From NCBI RefSeq assembly GCF_012932915.1, contig NZ_VCQU01000005.1:1-64000 (forward strand): a DNA stretch of 64,000 nucleotides. The letters are read 5' to 3'. This DNA comes from Antrihabitans stalactiti (lineage in GTDB: Bacteria > Actinomycetota > Actinomycetes > Mycobacteriales > Mycobacteriaceae). A model generated the notes under the pieces. It did no database searches, was not told the origin of the DNA, and saw only the letters and a list, made by a program, of their open reading frames with translations. The translations under genes and the position numbers were made by a program. How positions within the stretch are numbered: the stretch's first letter is position 1; the number at the start of each line of letters is the position of its first letter. Below, piece by piece: positions 6,981-15,464 of this stretch.

Positions 6981-9335
6981 CTATGCGTCGATCGTCAGTG
7001 TGGCGTCCAGCGACCGTGAGACGCACGGGTACATGATGTCGGTCCGGGTTCGTTCGGCTGGTCCGATGATGTCGTCCCGATGGTCGGGGCGGCCGCGCAG
7101 CACTGCGACCTCGCAACTACCGCAGAGACCGTTCTCGCATGACGCAGGCAAGTCGGGCACCGCGCCACGGATAGCGTCGAGCATCGACATCTCAGCTGTC
7201 ACCGCGACCGTGGCATTGGACTGAGCCAACTCGACCTCGAACGAATTGTTCTCGCGCGGAGCAGATTCGGTCGGGACGAAGCGCTCGATGTGAGCGGTCA
7301 CGCGCGGGTGCCGGTCGGCTGTCTCGACGACGGCCTCCATGAGGCTGTTCGGTCCGCAGCTGTACACCGCCGAGCCGGCAGGCAGACCGTCGATCCAGCT
7401 ACCAAGGTCCGGCCGCGGATCGGTTTCGCCGTTGCTCAGTGTCACCTTGTCGCCGTAGCGCTCTGCGAGGTCGGCGCCGAACGGTAGGTGTGCTGCGCTG
7501 CGCCCTCGGTACAGCAGTCGCCATGGCTTCCCGGCGTTTTCGGCAGCGGCGATCATGGTCAGGATCGGCGTGATCCCGATGCCGCCCGCGATGAACACGT
7601 ACTCCGTCGCATCGTCGAGCGCAAAGTTGTTGCGCGGACCCACAACTGCGACGGCGGCGCCTACTGCGAGGTCGTGTATTTCGACCGAACCACCGCGGCC
7701 TTCGGGCTCGCGCAAGACCGCGACGCTCAACGTCTCCCGATCCGACACGTCACCCGACAGCGAGTACTGCCGGACCTTGCCCGACGGCAAATGCAGGTCG
7801 ATGTGGGCGCCCGGCGTCCATTCCGTCCACGGTTCACCGTCGACTCGCTTCAGGTCGAACACCGTGGTGTCGCTGCTCACCGGTCGAATACCAGCGACCT
7901 GCGCTGCGACCGGAATGCTGCGTGCAGCACGAGGTTTGGGTCGGCGCGGCGGTTGGCTCCAGGGTTCGTCGTCGCGGTGTTCGCCCACGATCGGTCCGAG
8001 CGAGCGCATGCGGCCACGGTAGGTCCGGGCGGCCATTAGCTCGGCACGGACGACTGCTTCGACGGTGACCAGCTCACCGATCTCGAGCAGATTTCCGGGT
8101 GTGGGCCAGCGACTCATCAGCGTCGCGACGCCCGCCTTCACGATCCGCTTGGTGGTGTAGACCCCGTGTGGTTTGACCAAGCGCTGATGGATGTCGGACA
8201 GCTCCGTGCCGCTCGAGTTACGGACCACCGAGGCGATGAGCTGCGGAGGTGGCGCTGGAATTCGCGTTTCCAGGTTGCCGTAGTGGTAGGTCGGCAGGCA
8301 TTCCAGGTCGCGGGCGCGTTCCCACGCGCGAGCCGCGGCGTCGAGCTTGCGTGGATCGTCGAGCACGTCAACGACATGCTCCGCGAGCCTCCGTCCCATC
8401 CACATCGCGTCCCGCATTCCCTGACCGAGGACGGGATCTTTGAAGTGCCCGGCATCGCCGATCAGGGCCCAGCCCGGGCCCGACGACCGGCGGAAGTAAG
8501 CGTGGGTTTGCCCGGTCGAGCGGATCGCCGTTTGATTCGTCGCACCGGCGATTCGGTCGGCGAGAACCGGGAATTCGGCGACCTTGCGCGCCCAGTGCAC
8601 TTCGCTGTCGGTGCGAGCCTCGGCGACCTCGGCGCGCGGGCCCATGAACAGAACGAGTAGGCGTCCTTTCGGCGTACCGGGAAAGGCGAACGCGATGGTG
8701 TCGCCGCGACGGCCCTCCCACAGCGTCGAAGCCCAGTCCGTATCGGCGGCCGGATCGTCCATGTAGCGGAACACCATTCCGCGACCGTTGCGCGAGCGGC
8801 GATATGGCTCCCATTCGCCGACGCCGTTGGCGACGGTGGAATGTCGTCCGTCGGCGCCGACGACCAGGCGTGCGCGCACCTCGCGGACCGTTCCGCTGCC
8901 GTCGAAGTACCGCACTCCCACTGCCCGCCCATCCTCGACGATGACGTCTTGGACGGTGCATTGCTCGCGAATGTCGGCGCCGGCCTCGCGTGCCGCGGCG
9001 ATCAACTGCAGGTCCTGGTCGATGCGCGGAACGCTGATTCCGTAGTCGATCTCGCCAACCCGTTGGAAACGTTCGGTTCGGCTCGTGCCGACCAAGTCCA
9101 GGCGCAAATGGGTCATGCGCGACGGGTTCAGGGCAAGGATCTTGTCGAGTGCGCCGAGTCGGTCGAGCTCGTTGACGCCCATGGGGAACAGCACGTGCGT
9201 CGACATGGTGTCGGCTGGAAAGGCTGCTCTGTCGAGCACAACGACCGTGCGGCCCGCCCGAGCGAGCGGCGCTGCCAGGGCAGTGCCAGCGCAGCGCGCG
9301 CCTACGACGACGACATCAACGAACTCTCGCTGCAC
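6981..9335 (-). CDS. FAD monooxygenase fused to FMN/[2Fe-2S] reductase
   Basis: One uninterrupted 784-residue protein carrying two enzymes normally made separately. Residues 1-445 are a class A flavoprotein hydroxylase/geranylgeranyl-reductase-like domain: dinucleotide motif VVGARCAG (11-17), DG motif VVGADGR (158-164) and second FAD motif IGDAGH (292-297). A Pro/Arg-rich linker spans about 455-475. Residues 475-784 are a phthalate-dioxygenase-reductase-type module: flavin motif RQYS (522-525), NAD motif AGGIGITP (583-590), and a C-terminal plant-type ferredoxin with Cys733, Cys738, Cys741 and Cys771 (CX4CX2CX29C, exactly canonical). The start is GTG at 9335 with ggtaggg upstream; the frame stays open further but is antisense to the divergent TetR gene. 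It forms an operon with the nitrilase. Confidence 0.93.
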   Translation of the reverse strand: MQREFVDVVVVGARCAGTALAAPLARAGRTVVVLDRAAFPADTMSTHVLFPMGVNELDRLGALDKILALNPSRMTHLRLDLVGTSRTERFQRVGEIDYGISVPRIDQDLQLIAAAREAGADIREQCTVQDVIVEDGRAVGVRYFDGSGTVREVRARLVVGADGRHSTVANGVGEWEPYRRSRNGRGMVFRYMDDPAADTDWASTLWEGRRGDTIAFAFPGTPKGRLLVLFMGPRAEVAEARTDSEVHWARKVAEFPVLADRIAGATNQTAIRSTGQTHAYFRRSSGPGWALIGDAGHFKDPVLGQGMRDAMWMGRRLAEHVVDVLDDPRKLDAAARAWERARDLECLPTYHYGNLETRIPAPPPQLIASVVRNSSGTELSDIHQRLVKPHGVYTTKRIVKAGVATLMSRWPTPGNLLEIGELVTVEAVVRAELMAARTYRGRMRSLGPIVGEHRDDEPWSQPPRRPKPRAARSIPVAAQVAGIRPVSSDTTVFDLKRVDGEPWTEWTPGAHIDLHLPSGKVRQYSLSGDVSDRETLSVAVLREPEGRGGSVEIHDLAVGAAVAVVGPRNNFALDDATEYVFIAGGIGITPILTMIAAAENAGKPWRLLYRGRSAAHLPFGADLAERYGDKVTLSNGETDPRPDLGSWIDGLPAGSAVYSCGPNSLMEAVVETADRHPRVTAHIERFVPTESAPRENNSFEVELAQSNATVAVTAEMSMLDAIRGAVPDLPASCENGLCGSCEVAVLRGRPDHRDDIIGPAERTRTDIMYPCVSRSLDATLTIDA

Positions 9336-9360
9336 AGAGGACCCTACCTTTACTACTGTT

Positions 9361-9373
9361 ATATCAATGATAT
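9361..9373. promoter_or_regulatory. Candidate TetR operator between divergent genes
   Basis: An odd-length palindrome, atatca-a-tgatat, lies in the unusually A+T-rich 69-bp gap between the monooxygenase-reductase gene (starts 9335, minus) and a TetR gene (starts 9405, plus). The position is typical of a TetR operator controlling both directions. Assignment rests on symmetry and location. Confidence 0.5.
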
Positions 9374-9404
9374 TGCACCGTATCGCACATGGCGTGATAA
9401 GTAC

Positions 9405-10055
9405 ATGCAGGTGACCGTGCGCCGAGACGACTCCCCAATGCGTCTCCGGCTGCTTGAGAGCGCGGCTCGCCTGCTCGCTACGGAGGGCCCCAGCGGCTTG
9501 TCGACGCGAAAAGTCGCCGCCGATGCCGGGACATCGACGATGACTTTGTACGCCCAGTTCGGCTCCATGCCGGACCTCGTCCAGGCGGTCGTCGACGAAG
9601 GATTCGCCCGGCTGGGGGAGGAATTCGAGCGCGTACCCCGGACGGACGATCCGGTCGCTGACCTCGGTGGAATCTTCGCCGCCTATGTCGCGAACGCGCG
9701 TGCCAACCCAGACCTCTACGTCGTCATGTTCGGCTCGGCCTCGTTGGGCGGCTACCGAGGAACCGGCGACAACATTCTGCATACCGGTCGCTACACCTTC
9801 GACGTCATCGCCGAGGGTCTGAAGCGTGCCGTGGATGCCGGTCGCCTGGACGAACTTCACCCGACCGCCCTCGCCGCCCAGGTCTGGGCCGCGCTGCACG
9901 GCTACATGGTGCTCGAGCTCGCCGGTTACTTCCGACCGCCCGACGCAGGGGTCCGCAACGTGCTCCGGCCGATGATGCGAAATCTCATCATCGGGCTGGG
10001 GGACAGTAGGGAAGCCGCGTTGCAATCCGCCAACTCCTGGTTCGCCGACACCTGA
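9405..10055 (+). CDS. TetR-family regulator, divergent from the monooxygenase operon
   Basis: 216 residues from the ATG at 9405; a GTG at 9411 is an alternative, and neither has a clear ribosome site. The N-terminal helix-turn-helix reads STRKVAADAGTSTMTLYAQF. The C-terminal domain resembles the TetR_C_13-like group, with a conserved HGYMVLELAGYF segment. It is divergently transcribed from the FAD monooxygenase-reductase/nitrilase pair and probably represses it. Its stop codon and flanking bases (10050-10067) are identical to those behind the next gene, as part of a 64-bp duplicated block around the palindromic repeat. Confidence 0.9.
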   Translation: MQVTVRRDDSPMRLRLLESAARLLATEGPSGLSTRKVAADAGTSTMTLYAQFGSMPDLVQAVVDEGFARLGEEFERVPRTDDPVADLGGIFAAYVANARANPDLYVVMFGSASLGGYRGTGDNILHTGRYTFDVIAEGLKRAVDAGRLDELHPTALAAQVWAALHGYMVLELAGYFRPPDAGVRNVLRPMMRNLIIGLGDSREAALQSANSWFADT

Positions 10056-10067
10056 CCCCCACCCCTC

Positions 10068-10107
10068 GTGAGTCTTTTTGGAGTCCAGGGACTCCAAAAA
10101 GACTCAC
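10068..10107. repeat. 40-bp palindromic repeat, copy 3 (longest symmetry)
   Basis: Perfect arms gtgagtctttttggagtcc and ggactccaaaaagactcac around ag, T-A type. Outer flanks cccacccctc and gaggggtggg extend perfect symmetry to 60 bp (10058-10117). It begins 12 bp behind the TetR stop and ends 29 bp before the next start. The block 10050-10113 is identical to 10887-10950. Confidence 0.96.
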
Positions 10108-10136
10108 GAGGGGTGGGATGCAGCAGACTCGACCGC

Positions 10137-10892
10137 GTGAGCTCCTCGATCGCAGATCCCGGGATTGCCCTAGCGGCGTTGTGCGCCGTAATGGTGGTGC
10201 TCGCGACCGTCGTCTATCGGGTCGCGCACCTCGACAACCTGTTCGCCGTCCCCGCCGCTGCAGTGCGAGGAGCAGGCCAACTGGCGATCGTGTCGCTCGT
10301 CCTCGCCGCCGCGCTGACCCATCTCTGGTCGTCGATTCTCGTACTTCTCGTCATGTTCGCCGCCGCGGTGGCGACCTGCGCCCGCCGCGCCCGAGCAGGC
10401 TGGAGCGGGGTGTGGCTCGCGGTGTCGTTGGCCAGCGGCGTCGGTGCGGTCGTGCCGCTGATGCTGCTCAGTGGCGTCGTGCCATTGGACGGCTACGCGC
10501 TCGTCCCCGTCGCAGGCATCGTCCTCGGCGGGGCGATGACAGCGACCACGCTCGGAACGAGGCGCGCGCTCGATTCGATCGAGACGCGCTGGGGTGAGGT
10601 CGAAGCGGGCTTGAGTATCGGTCTGAGCGCTCGGGACGCGCACATGGAAGTCGCGCGGTCGGCCGCGCAAGATGCACTGCTGCCGGGGCTCGATCAGACA
10701 AGGACTGTCGGGTTGGTGACTTTGCCCGGTGCGTTCGTCGGCGTGCTCCTTGCGACGGGTTCGGCGGTCCAAGCCGGTGCGGTGCAAATTCTGGTCCTCG
10801 TCGGACTGCTCCTCGCACAGACCTGCGCAGTGGCGGTCACCCTCGAACTCGTCGCCCGAAATACTGTGCGACGGGTCCGGCCCCAGACCTGA
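10137..10892 (+). CDS. UPF0014 (FetB-like) ABC permease
   Basis: 251 residues, about seven membrane segments, in the UPF0014 family whose characterised members include the iron-export permease FetB. The family signature is visible in EAGLSIGLSARDA and in LLPGLDQTRTVGLVTLPGAF. The frame is open into the palindromic repeat, giving a spurious upstream ATG at 10068; the GTG at 10137 is chosen because it precedes the first hydrophobic helix and leaves the repeat untranslated. No FetA-type ATPase gene is adjacent, so the partner must be elsewhere. Iron or metal homeostasis is a family-based guess. Confidence 0.85.
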   Translation: MSSSIADPGIALAALCAVMVVLATVVYRVAHLDNLFAVPAAAVRGAGQLAIVSLVLAAALTHLWSSILVLLVMFAAAVATCARRARAGWSGVWLAVSLASGVGAVVPLMLLSGVVPLDGYALVPVAGIVLGGAMTATTLGTRRALDSIETRWGEVEAGLSIGLSARDAHMEVARSAAQDALLPGLDQTRTVGLVTLPGAFVGVLLATGSAVQAGAVQILVLVGLLLAQTCAVAVTLELVARNTVRRVRPQT

Positions 10893-10904
10893 CCCCCACC
10901 CCTC

Positions 10905-10944
10905 GTGAGTCTTTTTGGAGTCCAGGGACTCCAAAAAGACTCAC
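10905..10944. repeat. 40-bp palindromic repeat, copy 4
   Basis: Identical to copy 3 in the core (T-A type, centre ccaggg). Symmetry extends through cccctc and gagggg (10899-10950). It begins 12 bp behind the permease stop, the same distance as copy 3 from its gene. The identical block also covers the ACC TGA end of both genes. Confidence 0.96.
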
Positions 10945-11035
10945 GAGGGGGTTCGTGGACTGGCTACGATAGTTGTGCTGGCAAAAGGTATTGCAGTCGT
11001 AGGTCGGGCGGCCGCGGGAGACGAAAGGTGTTGCC

Positions 11036-12193
11036 GTGGGCCGAGATTGGCTGGTGGTCGTCAATCTCGGGTCCTTTGCGATGGTCGGCGTCGCGCTGGT
11101 TCTGGTCGTGCTGTGGGGGATCGACCGCAGCCGTGTGCACCCACTGTTCTTCGCGGGCATGATCGCGCTCTACTTCGCCGGCACCCTCGCGCTGTCGCTG
11201 AATGCCGATATTGCGCTGCTCGCCTCGATCCACGGAATCCTGTTTCCCATTGCGTTCGTATTGCTAGCCGACGGACTGTTGCGACGCTCCGGTCTACGGC
11301 TCGGGCATTCGATCGCGGCGAGCTACATCGTCGTGCTGGCTGTTGCCGTGTGGTACTTCGCGTATGTATCGCCGCTGATGGTGGCGCGAATCGTCACGCA
11401 GAATCTCGGGACCGGCCTGTTGCTGCTGTTCGTCGCTGCCAAGCTGCGGGCAGCGGTCCGTCCGCAGCTCGCGGACCGGGTAACTGTGATCGCCACGACG
11501 ACGCTCGGCGTCGCCCTCCTCGTCAATGTGCTGCTCGCACCGTTCTCGAATGTGCCGCGTGAGATCACGTCGGACGCGGAATTGGACGCCTACCTTGCGT
11601 CCCCGCTGGAGGTGGGCATCATCATCGCAAGTGCGGTGATCATGCCCGCGTTGCTCGTCACGCTGCTCGCCGTGACCGTCGCGGACCTCGTTGCCGACCT
11701 ACGATTCCAGCGCGATCGAGACGAACTGACCGGTTTGCTCAATCGCCGGGGATTCCTCGAGCATGCCCAGTTGACTTTGCGTCGCGCGCCTGCGAGCACG
11801 TTGGTGCTGGCAGATCTCGACTTCTTCAAAGGGGTCAACGACGCGCTCGGCCACGCGGGTGGGGACTATGCGCTGGCGACATTCGCCCGGGTGCTGCGAT
11901 CCGCGCCCGATGTCGGCCAGGTGTCCGGCCGGATCGGCGGCGAGGAGTTTGCCGTGCTCCTGCCGGAAATGGACTCGCATTCCGCGATCGAATTTGCCGA
12001 GTCCGCACGGGCGCGCCTAGCTGCGCAAGCGATCATCTACGGCGGGGCGAGCGCGTCGCTGACGGCGAGCTTCGGGGTCGCGACCGCAACGCCGTCGATG
12101 TCGTTGCCCGCCTTGATAGACGCCGCCGACCGTGCGCTGTATGCGGCAAAGGCGAAGGGACGGAACTGCACTGCCGTTCGCGAGGCGAGCTGA
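11036..12193 (+). CDS. Membrane-anchored diguanylate cyclase (GGDEF)
   Basis: 385 residues. The first 220 form about seven membrane helices, followed by a GGDEF domain with FQRDRDELTGLLNRRGF and an intact GGEEF active site (301-305), so it should make cyclic di-GMP from GTP. The RxxD inhibitory site normally just upstream is not apparent, so product feedback may be absent. Start GTG at 11036 has gaaaggtg upstream. The membrane module may sense a small molecule or redox signal but matches no family I can name. It is bracketed by palindromic repeats on both sides, so it is probably an independent transcription unit. Confidence 0.93.
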   Translation: MGRDWLVVVNLGSFAMVGVALVLVVLWGIDRSRVHPLFFAGMIALYFAGTLALSLNADIALLASIHGILFPIAFVLLADGLLRRSGLRLGHSIAASYIVVLAVAVWYFAYVSPLMVARIVTQNLGTGLLLLFVAAKLRAAVRPQLADRVTVIATTTLGVALLVNVLLAPFSNVPREITSDAELDAYLASPLEVGIIIASAVIMPALLVTLLAVTVADLVADLRFQRDRDELTGLLNRRGFLEHAQLTLRRAPASTLVLADLDFFKGVNDALGHAGGDYALATFARVLRSAPDVGQVSGRIGGEEFAVLLPEMDSHSAIEFAESARARLAAQAIIYGGASASLTASFGVATATPSMSLPALIDAADRALYAAKAKGRNCTAVREAS

Positions 12194-12226
12194 ACCATCG
12201 GAAGTCGCGGCAACGACTTGACCCTC

Positions 12227-12266
12227 GTGAGTCTTTTTGGAGTCCAGAGACTCCAAAAAGACTCAC
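12227..12266. repeat. 40-bp palindromic repeat, copy 5
   Basis: T-A type with centre ccagag; symmetry extends through ccctc and gaggg (12222-12271). It lies 33 bp behind the stop of the GGDEF gene and about 100 bp before the next start. Confidence 0.95.
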
Positions 12267-12372
12267 GAGGGGTTGGGTCGGTTGCCCGCAACCCGAACAA
12301 TGGGGCTCCCACCTGTGCCGATGCTGGCCTAGTGTGAAGGTGGGTCGGGCACCACGAACCCCTGGAGCGATC

Positions 12373-12720
12373 ATGAACATACGACGTCTCGTCGCTGGCG
12401 CGGCGATCCTTTTCGGTGCATTGACCGCGGGAATCGGCGTCGCATCGGCAGTCCCGTCGGTGGGCTACGTCCCGACCGACAATCCGGCGACGCCCGTCAA
12501 CGAAGCAGGAACTGTGCAAACCACATTCAGCCATGACGAGGCGAACGCAGCATCGTGGGCTCTGTCGCCACTGAACCCGATAAGCCCGATCGGTCAGCAG
12601 ATGCGCGAGGCGAACCAAAACAATGATTGCGTGACGGTCAACTCCTCTAGCCTGACGAACCACGTCGTCACGCCGTACAAAAACGGCGAGGACGGAAACT
12701 GCACCGCGCCCGTCGGGTAG
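12373..12720 (+). CDS. Small secreted protein
   Basis: 115 residues with a clear Sec signal peptide (MNIRRLVAGAAILFGALTAG, cleavage likely after SAVASA-like ASA). The mature part, about 85 residues, is Asn/Thr-rich with two cysteines (NDCVTVN and GNCTAP) that could form a disulfide. ATG at 12373 has ggagcgatc upstream. I do not recognise the family; small exported proteins of this size are common in mycolic-acid actinobacteria. It converges on the broken MBL gene with 2 bp between them. Confidence 0.72.
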   Translation: MNIRRLVAGAAILFGALTAGIGVASAVPSVGYVPTDNPATPVNEAGTVQTTFSHDEANAASWALSPLNPISPIGQQMREANQNNDCVTVNSSSLTNHVVTPYKNGEDGNCTAPVG

Positions 12721-12722
12721 CG

Positions 12723-13775
12723 TCAGGCGCCCTCCAGCACCGGTCGGCTCCAGGTCTGTTGCGAGCCTTCGCCTTTCGGCACCAGGCCGAGCTCACGTAG
12801 TTTGGACGCTGCCATCATGGTGAAGAACATGGGGTTGGGGTTCGCGCCAGATACGCCGATCTCCTGGCACCGCGCGATAAATGCCTGGACGAACGCAGGC
12901 ACGTCGTCGACGTCGGCGGTCAGCAGACCCTGCGCGGCGTCGTCGAGCGCCGACGCATGATCGAGCAGCGTCGAGAGGCGCTGCGCCGCCGTCGCACGGT
13001 CGAACACGTCGAATGCATGGCCCTCGGTGACGAAGTCGACGGCACCGGTCTCCACGAGCGTCAACGCCTGTGCGACGGCGCCGAAGATGTTGAGCTGGTT
13101 GGCATCGTGCATCGCACCGCATGGACCGTTCGGCTCGTCGGACAGGTGTAGCAGCCGCGCCTCGGGTAGGTGGACGACCACGTGCCCCGCGCAGTGGCCA
13201 TGAGTGCGGATCACCTGGACGGCGCCGTCGGCGAACGACTAACCGGACAGATGTTGCGTCCCGATCGTGAGGTGCTCCATCGGAAGCTCTTCGTAGGTTC
13301 GGGTGATGTCGGTGATGGGAACCATCGGGTGGAACAGGCCGAGTAGCCGATGCGCGGTCGCCGCTGGATCGTCGAAGCCCGGCACCAGCCCGGAGATGCG
13401 AGTCAAGTTCGTCGTCCAGTAGGAAACGCCGAGATCGCGGTACTGACCTGCGTCGTACGCGCTGACGAAATGCTGCACCGCCGAGGGATCGAGGTCGGCG
13501 CCTAGCTCCTTGACGATGTCGTTGTTGCCCACATGGTCGGGGTGGCCGTGGGTGGTGAGGAGCAGAATCTTCGACCACGGACCGAGGTCGTCGGCAACGG
13601 TGCGAATCGCGTCTCGAATGGTCGACGTCACGCCGCTGTCGACGAGAACCAGGGTGTCTCCGGTGCGGTGCACGATCACGTTGCACACGTCGGGCTGGCC
13701 AGCCGCCATGTTGAGCTCTTGGCCGACGATCAAACGGGTCCGGGCGTCGATCTCGATTTGCTTACCGAGCGTCAT
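12723..13775 (-). pseudogene. MBL-fold hydrolase interrupted by an in-frame TAG
   Basis: A 350-codon MBL-fold hydrolase reading frame whose two halves are in the same frame, separated by a single TAG at 13241-13239 (codon 179). The first half has the metal motif THGHPDH and ends GTQHLSG. The second continues in frame with SFADGAVQV and a later metal-ligand segment RTHGHCAGH, exactly where an intact enzyme would. Without readthrough the product lacks the second metal-binding half and is almost surely inactive. Both halves keep normal codon use, so the change is recent or is a sequencing error. The start overlaps the end of the ClC gene by 14 bp, implying co-transcription. Confidence 0.85.
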
Positions 13776-15057
13776 TTTTCGGTTCTACCACCGGATTCGC
13801 TGAGGTGCGCGGGGTTCTCGCCAGACTGCTGACGACGTAGGCCGACCCCACCGCGACAATGATCGGCACGAGTAACGCATTGCCGCTTTGCGTCATCTCC
13901 AGCAGCAGAACGATGGCGGTGAACGGCGCCTTGTGGCTTGCGGCCAGGAAAGCCGCGGCGCCGACTATCGCGAACGCGCCGATCGGCGTGCCGGACCAGA
14001 AGGTCGACCACACCCCGCCCGTGAGCGCGCCGAGCATGGCACCTGTGGCGAGAGATGGCGTCAGCGTGCCTCCGGTCGCTCCGCTCCCCAGGCACGCGGC
14101 GGTCGCTGCCGGCTTCAACAGGACGAGAGCGAGAAACATCGGGAGCGCGAGCGCCCCGTCGAAGGCAAGTTGTGCGGGACCCTTACCGTTCCCGAGCAAC
14201 TGAGGAAACACGACGGCAAGCAAGCCGACACCGGCGAACACCGACGTGGTGACGACAGGGAGGCGCCAACCCTGCGGCGGGTGTCGTTGAGCGAAATCCA
14301 TGAGTCGGGTGAAGACCGCACTGCCCACGCCCGCGATGGGGCCGAACAGCACTGCGAAAACCACGAGGCCAGCGGTGATGGCGAAGGGCTCGACGATGTA
14401 GGTCGGCTTGTCCGAGAGAAACGCCCACGCGACACCGGTCGCGATCGCGGAGGTGAGCAACGCCGCCAAGACGTCACGGACAGCGAACGAGACAAGGAGG
14501 ATTTCCAACGTGAACAGTGCGCCACCCAAAGGCACGTTGTAGACAGCCGCCAACCCTGCGCCTGCTCCGCACGCCAGCAGCGTTCGCTGCTGATCGATCG
14601 TCAGTCCGGCCCGCGCTGCGATCCATACGCCGATCGCTGCGCCGAGTTGTCGTGGCGCACCTTCGCGACCCAACGACGCGCCCATCGCAACGGCGACGAC
14701 CTGCAGGACCGCATCAATTGCCGTGGTGGGCAGTGGGAGTCGGGGATCGTCGTTCTTCAGCCCGTCTTTGACGGTCACGACGGTCCGGTAGCGACGGAGC
14801 GCCCACCAACCCAGGCCGACGACGAGTCCGCCTGTTGTCATCACCACCACGCGCCGAAGCCCCGATGCCTCTTCGACGCCGGTCAAGAACGTCGCTTCGG
14901 TATAGCCGAACGAGAGATGCTGAATGGCGTGCAGCAATAGTGTGAGCGCCGCGCCGCCGATGCCCGCGCCTACTCCCACCAGAACGACAACGACCAGCAG
15001 GCGTCCCAGTTCGACCCGTGGTGCGGGCCCAACCGGTTCCAGTGCTCCGTCCGACAA
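13762..15057 (-). CDS. ClC-family chloride channel/transporter
   Basis: 431 residues, about ten membrane helices. ClC signatures: GASLGREGAPRQLGA (GREGP-type motif), AVYNVPLGGALFTLE, and the late GATGGTLTPSLATGAMLG. No C-terminal CBS domains, as in many prokaryotic ClCs. It should move chloride (or fluoride) across the membrane, by exchange or channel mechanism; the gating glutamate region is GREGAP. The apparent start is a TTG at 15057 with aggggcgg upstream. An inverted repeat lies upstream at 15084-15111. The MBL reading frame overlaps its end. Confidence 0.92.
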   Translation of the reverse strand: MSDGALEPVGPAPRVELGRLLVVVVLVGVGAGIGGAALTLLLHAIQHLSFGYTEATFLTGVEEASGLRRVVVMTTGGLVVGLGWWALRRYRTVVTVKDGLKNDDPRLPLPTTAIDAVLQVVAVAMGASLGREGAPRQLGAAIGVWIAARAGLTIDQQRTLLACGAGAGLAAVYNVPLGGALFTLEILLVSFAVRDVLAALLTSAIATGVAWAFLSDKPTYIVEPFAITAGLVVFAVLFGPIAGVGSAVFTRLMDFAQRHPPQGWRLPVVTTSVFAGVGLLAVVFPQLLGNGKGPAQLAFDGALALPMFLALVLLKPAATAACLGSGATGGTLTPSLATGAMLGALTGGVWSTFWSGTPIGAFAIVGAAAFLAASHKAPFTAIVLLLEMTQSGNALLVPIIVAVGSAYVVSSLARTPRTSANPVVEPKNDAR

Positions 15058-15083
15058 CGCCGCCCCTAACTGAAAGCGCTTGC

Positions 15084-15111
15084 AAGTCAGTAATTCCTGA
15101 CGTACTGACTT
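15084..15111. promoter_or_regulatory. Inverted repeat upstream of the ClC gene
   Basis: Arms aagtcagta (15084-15092) and tactgactt (15103-15111), 9 bp each, with a 10-bp spacer. It lies 27 bp upstream of the TTG start of the ClC gene. Its location suits an operator; as RNA it could also form a short hairpin. No regulator is encoded nearby. Confidence 0.45.
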
Positions 15112-15170
15112 TCGACAAGGCTACAAACGCTAGGGCGTGTGCATCGGTTTTCTAGACGATCCGGGCGCCG

Positions 15171-15413
15171 TCAGACCCGGTAGCTCGTAGATCCTGAGGT
15201 CGTCACAACGGTGGCATGCGAGAACCTTGTGGCCGAAGTGTTCGCGACCGGAAGAGGTTGATCGAGGTAGACGACAGCGGGCACTGACGACCACCGTGTG
15301 CTGTTGTAGCAGGCCGGCACGCATTCGTTGCGGCGCTGAGTTCCGACACCGATCAGCGGACCGGAATTGCATTCGTTCATGAGGGCGGGCGGCGTGCCGG
15401 GGGTATCGGTCAA
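15171..15413 (-). CDS. Possible small Cys-containing protein or gene remnant
   Basis: An 80-codon frame from a TTG at 15413, within the 407-bp stretch 15058-15464 that otherwise holds only the ClC upstream region. Codon third positions are G/C-rich, as in real genes here. The reading is not Arg-biased: it contains MNECNSG and RRNECVPACYNS. The open frame continues upstream to the TGA of the haemophore-like gene, with which it is in phase, so it could be a decayed fragment or read-through tail rather than an independent gene. No ribosome site is visible. I do not recognise it. Confidence 0.3.
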   Translation of the reverse strand: MTDTPGTPPALMNECNSGPLIGVGTQRRNECVPACYNSTRWSSVPAVVYLDQPLPVANTSATRFSHATVVTTSGSTSYRV

Positions 15414-15464
15414 CGGAGCGAGATCGCCGGCAAGGCAAGTGGCTCTGACCGCCCTGTCACCGGC

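Noticed and set aside
9336-10097. N-terminal extension of the monooxygenase-reductase frame
   Set aside because: The frame stays open for 254 more codons but runs antisense through the TetR gene and into a palindromic repeat; the GTG at 9335 with its own ribosome site begins the FAD domain.
10068-10136. Permease start inside the palindromic repeat (MSLFGVQG...)
   Set aside because: The same peptide is read from several repeat copies because the palindrome happens to be open in that frame; it is not conserved permease sequence.
13239-13241. In-frame TAG as a pyrrolysine codon
   Set aside because: Nothing in the window suggests pyrrolysine use, and the locus context (hydrolase beside a ClC gene) gives no reason for it; a nonsense change or sequencing error is simpler.
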